Below are positions 1 to 10,543 of a stretch of 64,000 nucleotides of DNA, piece by piece. Every line of letters starts with the position of its first letter. Position 1 is the first letter of the stretch. The DNA lies in NCBI GenBank assembly GCA_011799875.1, contig CM022298.1:261757757-261821756 (forward strand). The letters run 5' to 3'. The position numbers were made by a program, and so were the translations under genes. The notes beneath the pieces were generated by a model. It did not search any database, was not told the origin of the DNA, and saw nothing but the letters and a program-made list of their open reading frames with translations. The DNA comes from Thinopyrum elongatum. Its lineage: Eukaryota; Streptophyta; Magnoliopsida; Poales; Poaceae.

Positions 1-2
1 TC

Positions 3-104
3 TTCCCCAACGACCCCGACAACGGCACCGGCCCGGACCCGGCTCGCGGCACACCGTACCTGACGAGGAAGGATTGGCTCGACCTCCACTTTGACCGAAA
101 GTAG
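3..104 (+). CDS. C-terminal coding fragment, probably end of a CACTA gene or captured gene
   Basis: An open frame enters from the left edge and stops with TAG at 102-104. It encodes 33 residues rich in Asp, Gly and Pro and ends in a charged segment with the motif TRKDWLDLHFDRK. The following 1 kb is AT-rich and non-coding. I do not recognise the protein. Its position upstream of the CACTA-A exons makes a transposon gene likely, but a captured host exon is possible. Confidence 0.35.
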   Translation, partial: FPNDPDNGTGPDPARGTPYLTRKDWLDLHFDRK

Positions 105-1132
105 TTTAGCTTAGTTTAAATTTATGTTTTATGTTCGGTTATGCAAAACAATCTATGTTTATGTTTGAATGCATGCTACTTTCGAACCTGTTTTGAACTT
201 GATCAAATTGAAGTTTACAACGTTAAGTTTAGGGGATCGAATAGAAACGGCCAAAAATTGCTGGAGTAAATATATATCGACTAAGGGTTTTAGTCCTTTA
301 ACTTTTAAAGGATCGGCTAGAGATGGCCTTATGCCTTGTTTATTTCAATTCTTCACAATGTGATGCTCTATATGTGCAACTATTTGCCGTGCAGTTCAAT
401 TTCATCAATAACAGTTTCAACAATACCACTATGAATTATGATATTTTGTTGCTGTTAAGAATATTGTAGTTAACATGCCTTTTCATTTTTTTAACAATAA
501 CTAGTGTACTTTAGACCTGCACAATACCAGTTTGAATGACTATTTGCTTGTTTTTAAATGTTATGCCTGATGCAGTTAACACACCTTTCCACTTCTTGTT
601 TTGCTTAACTAGCGTGCTTAAGCCTGCACACTGAAGCTATGATTTCTAGATTATGTTGTCTACCATGGATATATTTGGTTGATGTTTAGCCTGTTGTGTT
701 TAATATGCCTTTATATGCACTCATACAGGACAATATTGAGAACAGTGTTGTTTTCCATCGAGGTTAGTTTCATCGTATTGCTTATATGTACTCACTGTTC
801 AGGATATCGGTAGCTGGTACCATATAGCCTGGGGGCTAATAAGGGATTAATCATCGAATCGGATATTTCACTGAATATATCTGTAACCCATTTATCAGTA
901 GGTTAACTAGGGCCATATTTAATATATCTGAGGCTACATAGCAACATGCATTGTACTGAATGACTATATGCAATCCCAGGCTACATATTAACAAGGAAGA
1001 GTGTTACCTTAATGTTCTAATGATGTCTAGATATACATGTAATAAAATCTTATATAATGGGATGGAGGGAGTGTTGTACTACATCATTTTGCAATTGTTG
1101 TTTAGCTTCTAATATTAACTTGGTGCTTTTAG
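105..1132 (+). other. Intron or spacer of CACTA-A
   Basis: AT-rich DNA without supported coding sequence. Part of it (about 720-1130) aligns, in reverse orientation, with the intron of the CACTA-B gene: a stretch near 745-775 resembles the one around 54545 and 63790. The end of a degenerate Stowaway-like terminus (GGATGGAGGGAG) lies at about 1060-1071, at the same place where CACTA-B has a full MITE. Confidence 0.5.
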
Positions 1133-1311
1133 GTACATTTGTCATTGCGAAAGATCCACACTTCGACCTTTTCTGCGTATGGGGCAATGAGATATTCATG
1201 AACCAGCATCAAGTGAGGAAACTGATAAAGATTGTTATTAAAATGGGTCAAAAGATGTCAATCGAACTATTTGTTTACACTTTATGCAAGACAACAGTGA
1301 ACTGTAGGATG
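1133..1311 (+). pseudogene. CACTA-A gene, penultimate exon (upstream of B3-like domain)
   Basis: The exon is bounded by an acceptor (gcttttag, ending 1132) and a donor (gtaagtaag, from 1312). It encodes about 60 residues including the motif FCVWGNEIFMNQHQVRK, followed by a basic, amphipathic segment. The same exon, with both splice sites at the same positions, occurs on the minus strand at 54102-54280, where the motif is FCVWGNEIFMNKHQVRK. Conservation of exon edges and protein over nucleotide divergence supports a real gene. Function is not known to me; the exon leads directly into a B3-like domain in the next exon. It belongs to a broken gene because the next exon has a frameshifting deletion. 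Confidence 0.7.
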
Positions 1312-1396
1312 GTAAGTAAGAACCCTGTAGCCTTCTTTTTACTACCCGTAATGAGTTGTGTTAGATGACAATGTCTGAATCTTTTTTCCTTTGCAG

Positions 1397-1578
1397 TGGA
1401 TCCTGAGGCAGTTTACTCAAGATTACCTCTCAAACTACATGATTGGCGGCCAGCCATCACAAGGGGTTGGACTAGAGTCGTGCGTGCCTTCTGCATTCAG
1501 GAGAGCATAATAGGGCCATTCCGCTTCACCTTGTTCAGCAACCAGAATGTCTGTCGCCTCTTTCTTTACCATCTGTAA
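1397..1578 (+). pseudogene. CACTA-A gene, last exon: B3-like domain with an 85-nt deletion
   Basis: The acceptor is ctttgcag (ending 1396) and the stop is TAA at 1576-1578. The start (WILRQFTQDYLSNYM) matches CACTA-B's WFPKLFTDDYLANYM. Compared with CACTA-B, about 85 nt are missing after the Met codon. This removes the central strands and shifts the frame, so the tail (PAITRGWTRVVRAF then FRFTLF) is read in another frame. The residual pattern, TRGW followed by hydrophobic alternation, is that of the C-terminal half of a B3 DNA-binding domain. As a protein this copy is dead unless the reading frame is corrected elsewhere. The B3 assignment is by pattern, not by search. Confidence 0.65.
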
Positions 1579-2327
1579 TAGTACAAGTATAGAACCCTGG
1601 TTCATCATTCTTTATTTGGTGCTTATGTAATTCTTAAACATATGTACCTGTCAATCAAATAATGCATTGGTTGTTTGAACCTGATGGATATGAATAAAGC
1701 TATAGCCTACTATCAAGTTTAAATTAGGCACAATCTTAAATAGCAGCAATTAAATTAGGGCGAAATTATGGTGTGCAGGTCATTACGGCGCACACGGTTA
1801 ATAAAGCACAGCGTGTGCAATATACATCATAATCCGACATGGTTCACGGAGAGGAAACATGTGTAACAATGCACATAGTTGCCATTTGCAAAGCGTGTGT
1901 GATGTCAGACACTATCACATACGGTGCAGGAAAACTAAATGTGTGTGATTGTCTAACCTATCGTACACGATTTATAATCATGAACTGTTTGTGATGTGCC
2001 AGGCATCATAAACATAGAGCCAGTTTGGTACGTGCCTGGAAAACTCCCGTGCCTGGAATCTGCCTGGTTTTAGGTAAAACCACAAAACTCCGACTGCGAT
2101 GACAATGCGAGCATAAACGAGTAACAAGGATGAAGCATTTGGGATACTCGTGATATCGGAAACGGTTATATAGGGACAACTGTATGCATCAAGGCTGCCT
2201 ATCCCCGACGGTTTCTGGGTCGTGTGGGAAGGACCCCCTTATCGCCCACACTCACTTGGCGACGATTCCAAATGCCATCGCGGAAAGGGGTTAAAAACCG
2301 TTTGTATAGCACCGATGCGTACCAGTG
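1579..2327 (+). repeat. CACTA-A subterminal repeat region and terminal inverted repeat
   Basis: No coding potential. Between 1770 and 2000 there are several copies, in both orientations, of a short GTGTGCGAT/GCACACGGT-type motif. Such clustered motifs are transposase (TnpA-type) binding sites in CACTA elements. The last 130 bp, 2198-2327, match 52984-53115 in inverted orientation. Confidence 0.75.
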
Positions 2328-3485
2328 ACTTGTAATCATAAGCTGGATTTTAAATTTCTGCGCATAAGTTCTATATCATCTTGGAGTACACTTTTTGTAC
2401 TAATATTATGTTTTATGCTCAATGAAGAGTTTGTCCATGGATAGCCTACAATGGTGCTGGATTCTGTAAAGATCTTATATATCCATATGAATAGTTTTGA
2501 TCTGAACAATATTATTGGCTTGCTGCAATGCTTTCCATGTCTAGAGAAGTTCTATATAAAGGTGATCATTTCATGCACATTGGAAGCCCGCATATAGTGT
2601 ACTAGAATTAACCGTTCGGCTGTTGCTCTTTCGACACTCTTTTTTTAGACCTTAACTGTTTTAAATCTTCATGTCTATTTAGGCAACAAGATGGGGTAAG
2701 AAAGTTATAACCAATCGATGGATTCGTAGGCACCAGGATTTTCTCAGTTCTCATGACATTCGATTGAAGACAATAACGCTGGAACGATATGTAGCCAACC
2801 ATGCAAACACTAGATTTGTCACATTCTTCCTGCTTAATGCGAGGTTACTATTATCCTTCAGGCTTAAGTTTATCAGCAGCATGGTTTTGATGGATGGCTA
2901 TGTCGAAGAGCAAAAAAAAGGAGTTTCAGGTGGACAAAAGGGCTTCTGAACATGTCGGGCTTCTATTTACAACATCTTGTGGTCATAATCTAGTAAATTT
3001 TATGACCCAGGATGTTAATTCTATGGACCTGACCGATCCATTTGAATGTGACTGCCAAAAACAGTGCCGGAGTTAGATGTTATTGCCCTTTTCAATCTGG
3101 GTTTTTTCTAAACCTGATGAACAATTAACCCTCGTGCTTTTGTACAGTTTGAAAGTTGGAGTTAGATGTTGTTGCCCTTTTCAACTTGGTTGTGACTGTC
3201 ATATTTTCTTTGAAATGAGGCAAATGGCTTGCCATTTGTTTAATTAAGAGTGAAATATTGTAACAAATCCTAACCAAGGGAAATAACATCACTCTCGTTG
3301 GCTGCTTGAGCTCACTGTGCATTACAGAACCCAAGTGATTAGCCCCCACCAGCACCCACAAACTTATTTTGAACTAGCACACCAAATGGGTTGTAAATTT
3401 TCATAAGAAAGGCTGCATGGCCGTGACAGATTTGGATTCTAACAATTGGGACCCACAAGGAAAAAGCTTATCCAAGGTGGTGTCG
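2328..3485. other. Unassigned AT-rich stretch with one exon-like segment
   Basis: Mostly AT-rich. About 2690-2850 keeps an open frame on the plus strand with motifs KKVITNRWIRRHQDFLSS and LKTITLERYVANHANTRF, bounded by plausible splice signals. The downstream reading continues to about 2949 in another phase. I do not recognise the protein. It could be a captured host exon or a piece of a DNA transposon gene. The rest (2328-2680, 3080-3485) shows nothing I can name. Confidence 0.3.
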
Positions 3486-4060
3486 ACTTACTAGTCAACA
3501 AATGATTATGCCTACCAGTCGTTGGATTGACATCCAACATCTATCCTGTATCTTCTATCTCTTGTCTTCTTCCTCCAGCCGCCCAAACCAAACCACCCCG
3601 TCAGTCCCGCCTTCCACGGCTGGCTGCGCCTCCGCCGCCCTACCGTACCCTCAAACATTGGCCAGTCGATCCCTCTATTCCCCCACACGTCCTGTTATTC
3701 TTTGGCGATGTCAGCCCCAACACGCACCCGCACCTGAACCAGTCAACCCTTGTACTCCCCTCCGCCTGCGACTAGACTGTCGCATCTTCCACGGCTCCTG
3801 TCCGTTCTCATCTGAGGCCTCACCATCGTCCTCCGCCTTGGTTCGCTCGCCGTGCACGGTGCGCCGCCGTCTACCGTTGTCAACGTGGTCAACAACCGAG
3901 AGGAATAAGGAGATGACTGTACGTGGAGAGGATGACAGTAGGAACCTACCAGGGTCATGGCAGTACACAAGCAAGTGCCTCATTATTACAAGCCCAAAAA
4001 AATGGTTCCTCCTAATGGTTGGACATCTGGGTCCCACGCCATTATCAACGTAGTCAATAA
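3486..4060 (+). repeat. GC-rich repeat unit, copy A of three
   Basis: The unit begins with GACTTACTAGTCAAC and a segment resembling TTGGATTGACATCCAAC. A pyrimidine-rich stretch with CCAGCCGCCCAAACCA follows, then CTTGTACTCCCCTCCGC, GTCAACGTGGTCAAC, and a tail with CAAGCAAGTGCCTC. The same order of blocks recurs at 4765-5430 and 5490-6270. Open frames here, on either strand, are by-products of the base composition. It is most likely internal sequence of a DNA transposon; the family is not identified. Confidence 0.6.
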
Positions 4061-4764
4061 ACGAGAGAATTACACAACGAGCGGTTGATATCAGGGACCC
4101 AGCAGGTCGCGCAATTGTTATTTACTTTTTTTTAGGAACAAGCAGTTGTTATTTAGTACTAGTTTTAGAGATGGATCAGGGTAACAACGGGGTTGTGCTG
4201 GCCCTGTGGCCCGTCTAGCCAGGGTTTTATTTTATGTTTACCACAAGATGAGCCTAGTTGTGTTTTTTTCTTTCTGAAAATGGCTAGCCCAGTTCTACTT
4301 TTTTTAAAGAAATACCCAACGGAGGCCTACTTGCTTTCTTAGCCCTCCTGGGCTGCAAATCTTTCAAGATGAGAGCGATGTATTCGCTTGCCCAGAAAAT
4401 GAAGTAGTAAGAAATGGGATGTAAATTTAAAAACACAGTAAACCGGCAATTAGTTTCAAATATGTTTTTTTTAAGATTTTGAGATTTTGAATTTAATTGT
4501 TTTTTTTGCGGGGAAAATTATGTTGGATTTTAAATTGATATAATATTATTATTTTTAAATTAGTTTGAACGTGATTCAAAATTTCAGGATTAAAAACAGT
4601 TCGGACCGCATCGAAATATGAAAATTTCGTTGAATTTTTAACCGGGGCTAGAATATGGCCTGTAATGGTAACAAAAAGAATATGGGCTTCAAAAAAATCC
4701 TTAAGAATTAGCCAATGGGTTGTACATTTATTAGCAATAATGGCAGATGGGTTGTATGTTGTTT
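4061..4764. other. AT-rich spacer, nothing recognised
   Basis: Low-complexity AT-rich sequence separating repeat copies A and B. No coding, structural RNA or transposon terminus could be supported. Confidence 0.5.
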
Positions 4765-5430
4765 TCCACATATTTGAGGCTGACTTGTGGGCCTACTAGG
4801 TTGACGCGTACGCTTTCCTTAAAAAAGGTTGACGCGCACGCAAGGCCGTGTCAACTTAGTCAACACACGAGAGCAGTGACTGTTGGATGTCCATCCAACG
4901 GCTGTCGTGCTTCTTCAATCTCTGCACTTCCTGCTCCAGCCGCTCAAACCAGCAGCGGCGGGACTGCCTACTCCCTCCTCCCATGGCCGGCTGTGCTACC
5001 GCGCAGGCCTCACCGCCCCACCCTACTCCGATCGCTGGCCTGGCCATCCCTCTACTCACCCACACCTGCTCTTATTCTCCCAGTAAACCCTTGTACTCCC
5101 CTCCGCGTGGGAAACAACTGCCGAGTCTTCTCTGGCTCCGTGTCGTTCCCTTCCTAGGCCTCGCCGTCGTCCACCGCCCTGGTGCTCTCGGCGTGGCGTG
5201 GTCAACATGGTCAACGAACGACATCCATCTGAAGAGGACTGTAGGTGGAGAGGCTGAAAGCTGGGTCCATGACCGCACGCAAGGAAGTGCCTCCTTATTA
5301 CGTGCAAAATAATGATTCCTCCACCTGACAACGGGGACCCACCGGAAGGGCCTCTGTATTTCGTGAAAAAAATGTTGCTCCCACTGACAGCTCGGACCCA
5401 CCAGCTTTATCTTCGCACGCAAGGAAGTGC
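4765..5430 (+). repeat. GC-rich repeat unit, copy B of three
   Basis: Same block order as copy A: GGATGTCCATCCAACGGC, CTCCAGCCGCTCAAACCAG, CTTGTACTCCCCTCCGCGT, GTGGTCAACATGGTCAACG, then a tail with CGCAAGGAAGTGCC (5278-5291) that is repeated at 5415-5428. Copies B and C resemble each other more than either resembles A. Confidence 0.65.
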
Positions 5431-5489
5431 CACCTAATTACGTAGAAAAAATGAATACTCCCCCTGCTAGGTGGAACCCACCATATTTG

Positions 5490-6270
5490 GAGGTTGACTT
5501 ATGAGCCAACTAAGTTGATGCTCGGAGGGCTTTGTCAACTTAGTCAATATAAACGATTCTAGCTGTAGTGACCATACAATGTCCATCGAATGGCCGTCGT
5601 GCTTCTGCAACCTCTGATCTTCTTGCTCCAGCCGCCCAAACCAGCGCCGGCCGTGCCGCCTGCTCCTATCTCCCATGGCCGGCTCTGTTGCCGCGCAGGC
5701 CTCGCCACCCCACCCTACTCCCATCGCTAGCCTGGCCATCCCTGTACTCACGCAGACCTCCTGTTATTCTCCGCGACGGCAGCCTCACACTGCAGCCGAA
5801 CCAGTAAACCCTCGTACTCCCCTCCGCGTGGGAAACAACTGCCGAGTCTTCCCCGGCTTCGGGTCATTCCATTCCTAGGCCTCGTTGTCGCCCACAGCCT
5901 TGGTGCTCTCGGCGTGGCGTGGTCAACGTGGTCAAGGAATGACTTACATCAGAAGAGGATTGTACGTGGAGAGGCTGACAGCTGGGTCCACGACCGCAGC
6001 AAGGAAGTGCCTCCTTATTACACGCAAAATAATGATTCCTCCACCTGACAGCGGGGACCTACTGGAAGGGCCTCTGTATTTTGGCTTAGCTATACTTTGC
6101 GAAAAAACGTTTCCCCCTAATAGCTGGGACCCGCCAGCTACATTTTCGCACGCAAGGAAGTGCGTCCATATTACGAAAAAAAATGATTCTTGCCCCTGAC
6201 AGATGGGACCCACCAACTATATCTTCGCATGCAAGGAAGTGCCTCCTTATCCTCCCTGATAGCTGGGACC
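5490..6270 (+). repeat. GC-rich repeat unit, copy C of three, with reiterated tail
   Basis: Same blocks as copy B. The tail motif CGCAAGGAAGTGC followed by a poly-A-like run and a CTGACAGCTGGGACCCACC-type segment is reiterated three times between 5990 and 6270. The arrangement suggests local tandem duplication of the tail. Confidence 0.65.
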
Positions 6271-6539
6271 CACACGGTCAAAGCATACATGGCGTTGTCT
6301 ATCTGGTCGCGAACGTGTACGTACATACTGGTCGATCAGTCTCTCTGCAACGATGAAACATGGCCGAGCAAGCAGTGGCACGTGTATTAGTAGAGCCCCT
6401 GATGTAGCAGTTCAGGCAGTCCCTTCTAAACCGTGTACACGTACGTACAGCCACATGCCAAAAAATACGGCCACGTACATACATACAGGCGGGGTCTCGA
6501 ACGCCTACTCACGCATACGTACGACCAGGGCTCGTGTAC

Positions 6540-7330
6540 ATGGAGAGGCAACGGACGGCAGCAGTGGTGTCCTGTTCATCGGAAGCCAACCGGCTAGGTC
6601 GGAATGGAGAAACTGCGTCGTGTTCATCGGGAGGCAACAAAATGCATCGTGTTCATCGAAAGCCAACCGGCTTGGATGGAACAGCCGAAACGGGGTCTGC
6701 CGTACCTCAGTATGGAGGAAACAGCATTCTGTTCGACCAGCTACGGTCGAAACAGGATCCTGTTCATCGGGAGGGGTCTGGCGTACCGTAAAACGGAGGA
6801 AATGGACTTCTGTTCGAGCTCCTACGGTCGAAACAGGGTCCTGTTCATCAGGAGGGGTGTGGCGTACCGCAAAACGGGACTCCACGGGGCTACTGTTCAT
6901 CCACTGTCTGCTACCTCGCTCTAGCCTCCACGGGCTACTGTCCATCCACCATCGACTTCCTCCTGCCTCCACCTGCTATTGTTCATCCACCGTCTACTGC
7001 CTCGCTCCAACCTCCACGGGCTACTGTTCATCCACCGTCGACTTCCTCCAGCCTCCACCTGCTACTGTTCATCCACCACGTGTTCCTCCTGCCTCCACTA
7101 GCTACTGTTCATCCATGGGCTACTGTTCATCTAGCCTCCACCATCTAATGTTTAGCCAGCCCTCCACGGGGTCCTGTTCATCCACCCCCAACCGGCTCGG
7201 GTGTGGCGGACTCCGCGGGGTCCTGTTCATCCAGCGGCAACGGCCTACTACCACGGGGTCCTGTTCATCCAACCCCCACCAGGACTATTCATCCAACCCC
7301 TAACAACGGTCACTGTTCATCAAGAGACAG
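6540..7330 (+). repeat. Degenerate minisatellite built on CTGTTCATC
   Basis: The motif CTGTTCATC(C/G) recurs roughly every 25-60 bases, more than fifteen times, embedded in two unit types. One is GGAGG...GTACCG-like (6590-6880); the other is a CACGGGCTACTGTTCATCCA type (6880-7160). The open frames across it are due to the periodicity and GC content. It probably lies in the interior of CACTA-C. Confidence 0.7.
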
Positions 7331-7368
7331 GTTCGATCGGCTTCAGTTAGCAGCAGTAGCGAAGGAAT

Positions 7369-7474
7369 CGCTCGGGTTCAGTTAACAGCCTGTAGGGATC
7401 GATCGCTCGGGTTCAGTAACTTAGCTAGTGCAATCGCTCGGGTTCAGTAAGCAAATGCCTCGCTCGGGTTCAAT
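7369..7474 (+). repeat. Four copies of CGCTCGGGTTCA
   Basis: The motif occurs at about 7369, 7403, 7434 and 7460, each followed by GTAA, GTTAA or ATTAG. Spacing is 26-35 bases. It is adjacent to the CTGTTCATC array and possibly a subterminal repeat of CACTA-C. Confidence 0.65.
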
Positions 7475-7499
7475 TAGATCCCAACGCCTCGCACACACG

Positions 7500-7837
7500 C
7501 TCGTACGTATACGAGAGAAACGTGCAAACCTCCGTGCATCGCTCGGCCCCGACCACCCATCGTAACCGGGAACTCCCTGAAATTTTCCTCGCCCTCGCTT
7601 CTACCATGATTTTTCCCATCATGGACGGCCCAAAGAATGTCAAGGAGGTGCGTCCCCGACCCGCCCAGGATGAAAAGCCCATTTTATGTAATGATTTTTT
7701 GTCATAGAAGTAGGATCCCACCACATCTACGATGATATGTGGTTTTGTCACAATTATCGTCATAGAAATGTCATAAGCATGACAGAAAAACTTTTCGTTC
7801 GGGCCAAAATGTCACGGATGTGCCTTTTTTTGTAGTG
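7500..7837 (+). mobile_element. CACTA-C: right terminus of a DNA transposon (CACTA type likely)
   Basis: Read on the minus strand, the sequence from 7837 inward starts CACTACAAAAAAAGGCAC. It continues with repeated TTATGACATTTCTATGACG-type motifs (7690-7790) and a GGGCGGGTCGGGG block. CACTA at the tip favours the CACTA superfamily; similar TATGAC-rich ends also occur in Triticeae Mutator-type elements, so the class is not certain. The next three bases, ttg (7838-7840), match the site in the intact Athila-1 LTR (16438-16440), which indicates insertion into that LTR. The other end is not visible in the window. Confidence 0.6.
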
Positions 7838-8998
7838 TTGGGTGCCGTTCTTACTTGAACAAGCCTCCCACTTATGATTAACCCCTCTCGCAAGCATCCG
7901 CAACTACGAAAGAAGAATTAAGATAAAATCTAACCATAGCATTAAACATATGGATCCAAATCAGACCCTTACGGAATAGTGCATAAACTAGGGTTTAAGC
8001 TTCTGTCACTCTAGCAACACATCATCTAATAACTACTCCACAATGCATTCCCTTAGGCCCAAGGATGGTGAAGTGTCATGTAGTCGACGTTCACATAACA
8101 CCACTAAGGGAATCACAACATACACATCATCAAAATATCAAACGAATACCAAATTCACATGATTACTTATGACAAGACTTCTCCCATATCCTCAAGAACA
8201 AAAGCAACTACTCACAAGTCATATTCATGCTCAAGATCAGAGGGGTAATAAATAGCATAATGGATATGAACATTTAATCTTCCACCAAATAAACCAACTA
8301 GCAACAACTACAAGATGTAATCAACACTACTAGTCACCCACAGGTACCAATCTGAGGTTTTGATACAAAGATTGAACACAAGAGATGAACTAGGGTTTTG
8401 AGATGAGATGGTGCTAGTGAAGGTGTTGATGAAGATTGGTCCTCCCAAGGTGAGAGGGTTGTTGGTGATGAAGATGGCTTCGATTTCCCCCTCCCGGAGG
8501 GAAGTATCCCCGGCGGAATCGCTCCATCGAGGAGCAAAAGTGCCCCTGCCTAGGTTCTGCCTCGAGGTAGTGGCCCTCCGTCCCGAAAGTCCTCTCCTTA
8601 TTTTTATAGGTCAAATAGACTTATATACCAGATGATGGGCACCGAAGGCTGGCCAGGGGCCCCACTACCCACCAAGATGCGCCGGGGGGAGGGGGTAGGC
8701 GCGCCCTGGTGCCCAGTGGGCACCTGGGTGCCTCCCTCTGGTATTTCTTTTCTCGAGTTTTTTTTATATATTCAAAAATAAATCTCCGTAAAATTTCAGC
8801 TCATTTGGAGATGTGCAGAATAGGTATCTCTAACATAGCTTTTTCAGGTCCAGAATTCCAGCTGCCAGCCATCTCCCTCTTTGTATAAAGCTTGCATATT
8901 ATGAGAGAAAAGGCATTAGAATTACTCCACAATGTGTTATATTGAATGAAAACACTATAAGTAACAGTAGGAAAACATGATGCAAAATGGACGTATCA
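7838..8998 (-). repeat. Athila-1 3' LTR, truncated by CACTA-C
   Basis: Aligns with 16438-17698 but lacks the last ~365 bp (the U5 side), which should lie beyond CACTA-C. It keeps one copy of the promoter segment with a TATA-like box (minus strand, at 8598-8610). It ends at the CA of acgtatca (8998), next to the PPT. Confidence 0.85.
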
Positions 8999-10543
8999 AC
9001 TCCCCCAAGATTAGACCTCGCGTGTCCTCAAGCGAAAACCGATATCAATAATCATGTCCACATGTTTAGAGAGAGAGGTGTAAATGAAAAATAGAATACG
9101 GACATAGTAGCATCATGATCATTATTATTATAACAACAATAAAATTTATCATGAAACTTCTCATGTACAAGTAACAATTCATCACAACATCAAAGAATAA
9201 AGAATAAACTTTCTTGAAAACTAACAAACTATGTTCTCAGTTAACAATGCAATTGCAATTCATCATATTTTCAAGAAGGGTCTCGTGTCGGAGCCTTTTT
9301 GGCAAGTCCACATACTCAACCATCATTTAGTCTTCTATGATTTCTAACACTCACACCATATATATGGAGCAAAAGGTTTCAACCAGACACATAGATAGAT
9401 AGGGGCTTATAATTTTGCCTCCCAACTTATTCGCCTCAAGGGTGATGTCAACAATAATAACTCATGATCACTCATATCCAACTGGGTATATATGCCTAGA
9501 TCTTTCCCCACCACATGATGCTTGCAAAAGAGAAAAATAAAAAGGAATAGAGGAGGATACTATTGACTCTTGCATAAAAAGTAAATACATAAAAGTAAAA
9601 GATAGGCCCTTCGCAGAGGGAAGCAGAGGTTGTCATGCACTTTTTATTTTGGATGCACAAGATCTTGGTGCAAAAGAATGTCACGTTATATTGCCCCTTC
9701 TGATAGCAACCTTTATTATGCAGTCCGTCGCTTTTATTACTTTGCCATCACAAGTTCGTACAACGCTTATTTTCCTTTACACTAAAAGATCATACATATT
9801 TAGAAGCAATTTTTATTGCCTTATCCACCGATGACAACTTACTTGAAGGATCTTATTCAATCCATAGGTAGGTATAGTGGACTCTCATAACTTGAAATTG
9901 GGTTTAGGGTTTTTGGATGCACAAGTAGTATCTCTACTTGGTGCGTATTTTTGACTAGCAAAGATATTGGGCAAGCACCACATGTTGGAGGATCTATGAC
10001 AATATAACTTCTATGTGAATATGAACAAACTTAAATCATTACATTTTCTTCCTTGTCCAACGTTAACAATTTGACATAAAATATTTAATGGGGGCTCACA
10101 ATCATAAAAGATGTCCAAGATAGTATATTTGCATGTGAATCTTCTCTTCCCTTATTAATTTCTTTCATGAATTGCATCATTGACCAATGCTATGTTTGTC
10201 AACTTTCAAGAAATTTTACTACTTATACTCCTTCTTATGTAATGTCATTACCTTCCATGAGATTAGCATGTGATATTTTTTATTACTTGCTTTATTTTAA
10301 TTGAAACATAAAAGTAAAGAAGCAAAAACTCAAACTAAACTTTATTATATAACCCTCACTCGATTACATAGATAGATAGATCATGAAACTTGCACTCGAA
10401 AATAGATCATGCTAAACTTTTATTCAACTAAATCATGAAATAAGTAAGGATCGAACTAAGATAATAAAAGTGATGGAGATACAATACCGGGGCACCTCCC
10501 CCAAGCTTGGCACAAGCCAAGGGGAGTGCCCATACCCGTGTAC
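8999..10543 (-). other. Athila-1 3' internal region (non-coding) with PPT
   Basis: AT-rich. On the minus strand the purine tract CTTGGGGGAGT (8999-9008) abuts the LTR. The segment 9470-10040 is closely similar to 45110-45700 in NA-2, which shows that the non-autonomous element shares its 3' end with an Athila-type element. No open frame is supported. Confidence 0.7.

Larger units (their letters stand above)
1..2327 (+). mobile_element. CACTA-A: right end of a CACTA (En/Spm-type) DNA transposon, left end outside window
   Basis: Read on the minus strand, the sequence from 2327 inward starts CACTGGTAC and continues with CTATACAAACGG and a GC-rich stretch. This matches the terminus at 52984 nearly base for base for more than 100 bp. 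A one-base change (CACTA to CACTG) is visible at the very tip. Inside the terminus, 1770-2000 carries repeated short motifs of the type GCACACGGT/CACATACGG, the subterminal repeats expected of CACTA elements. The three bases after the tip, act (2328-2330), are the candidate target duplication but the partner is not visible. The gene inside (1133-1578) reads toward this end. Whether one element fills all of 1-2327 is inferred. Confidence 0.85.

Noticed and set aside
3502..4053. 183-codon open frame in repeat copy A
   Set aside because: The frame is not kept in copies B and C; Pro/Ser-rich by composition.
6353..7303. 316-codon open frame on the plus strand
   Set aside because: It coincides with the CTGTTCATC minisatellite; its Ser/Cys/Arg-rich protein simply reflects the repeat. 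Other frames are open there too.
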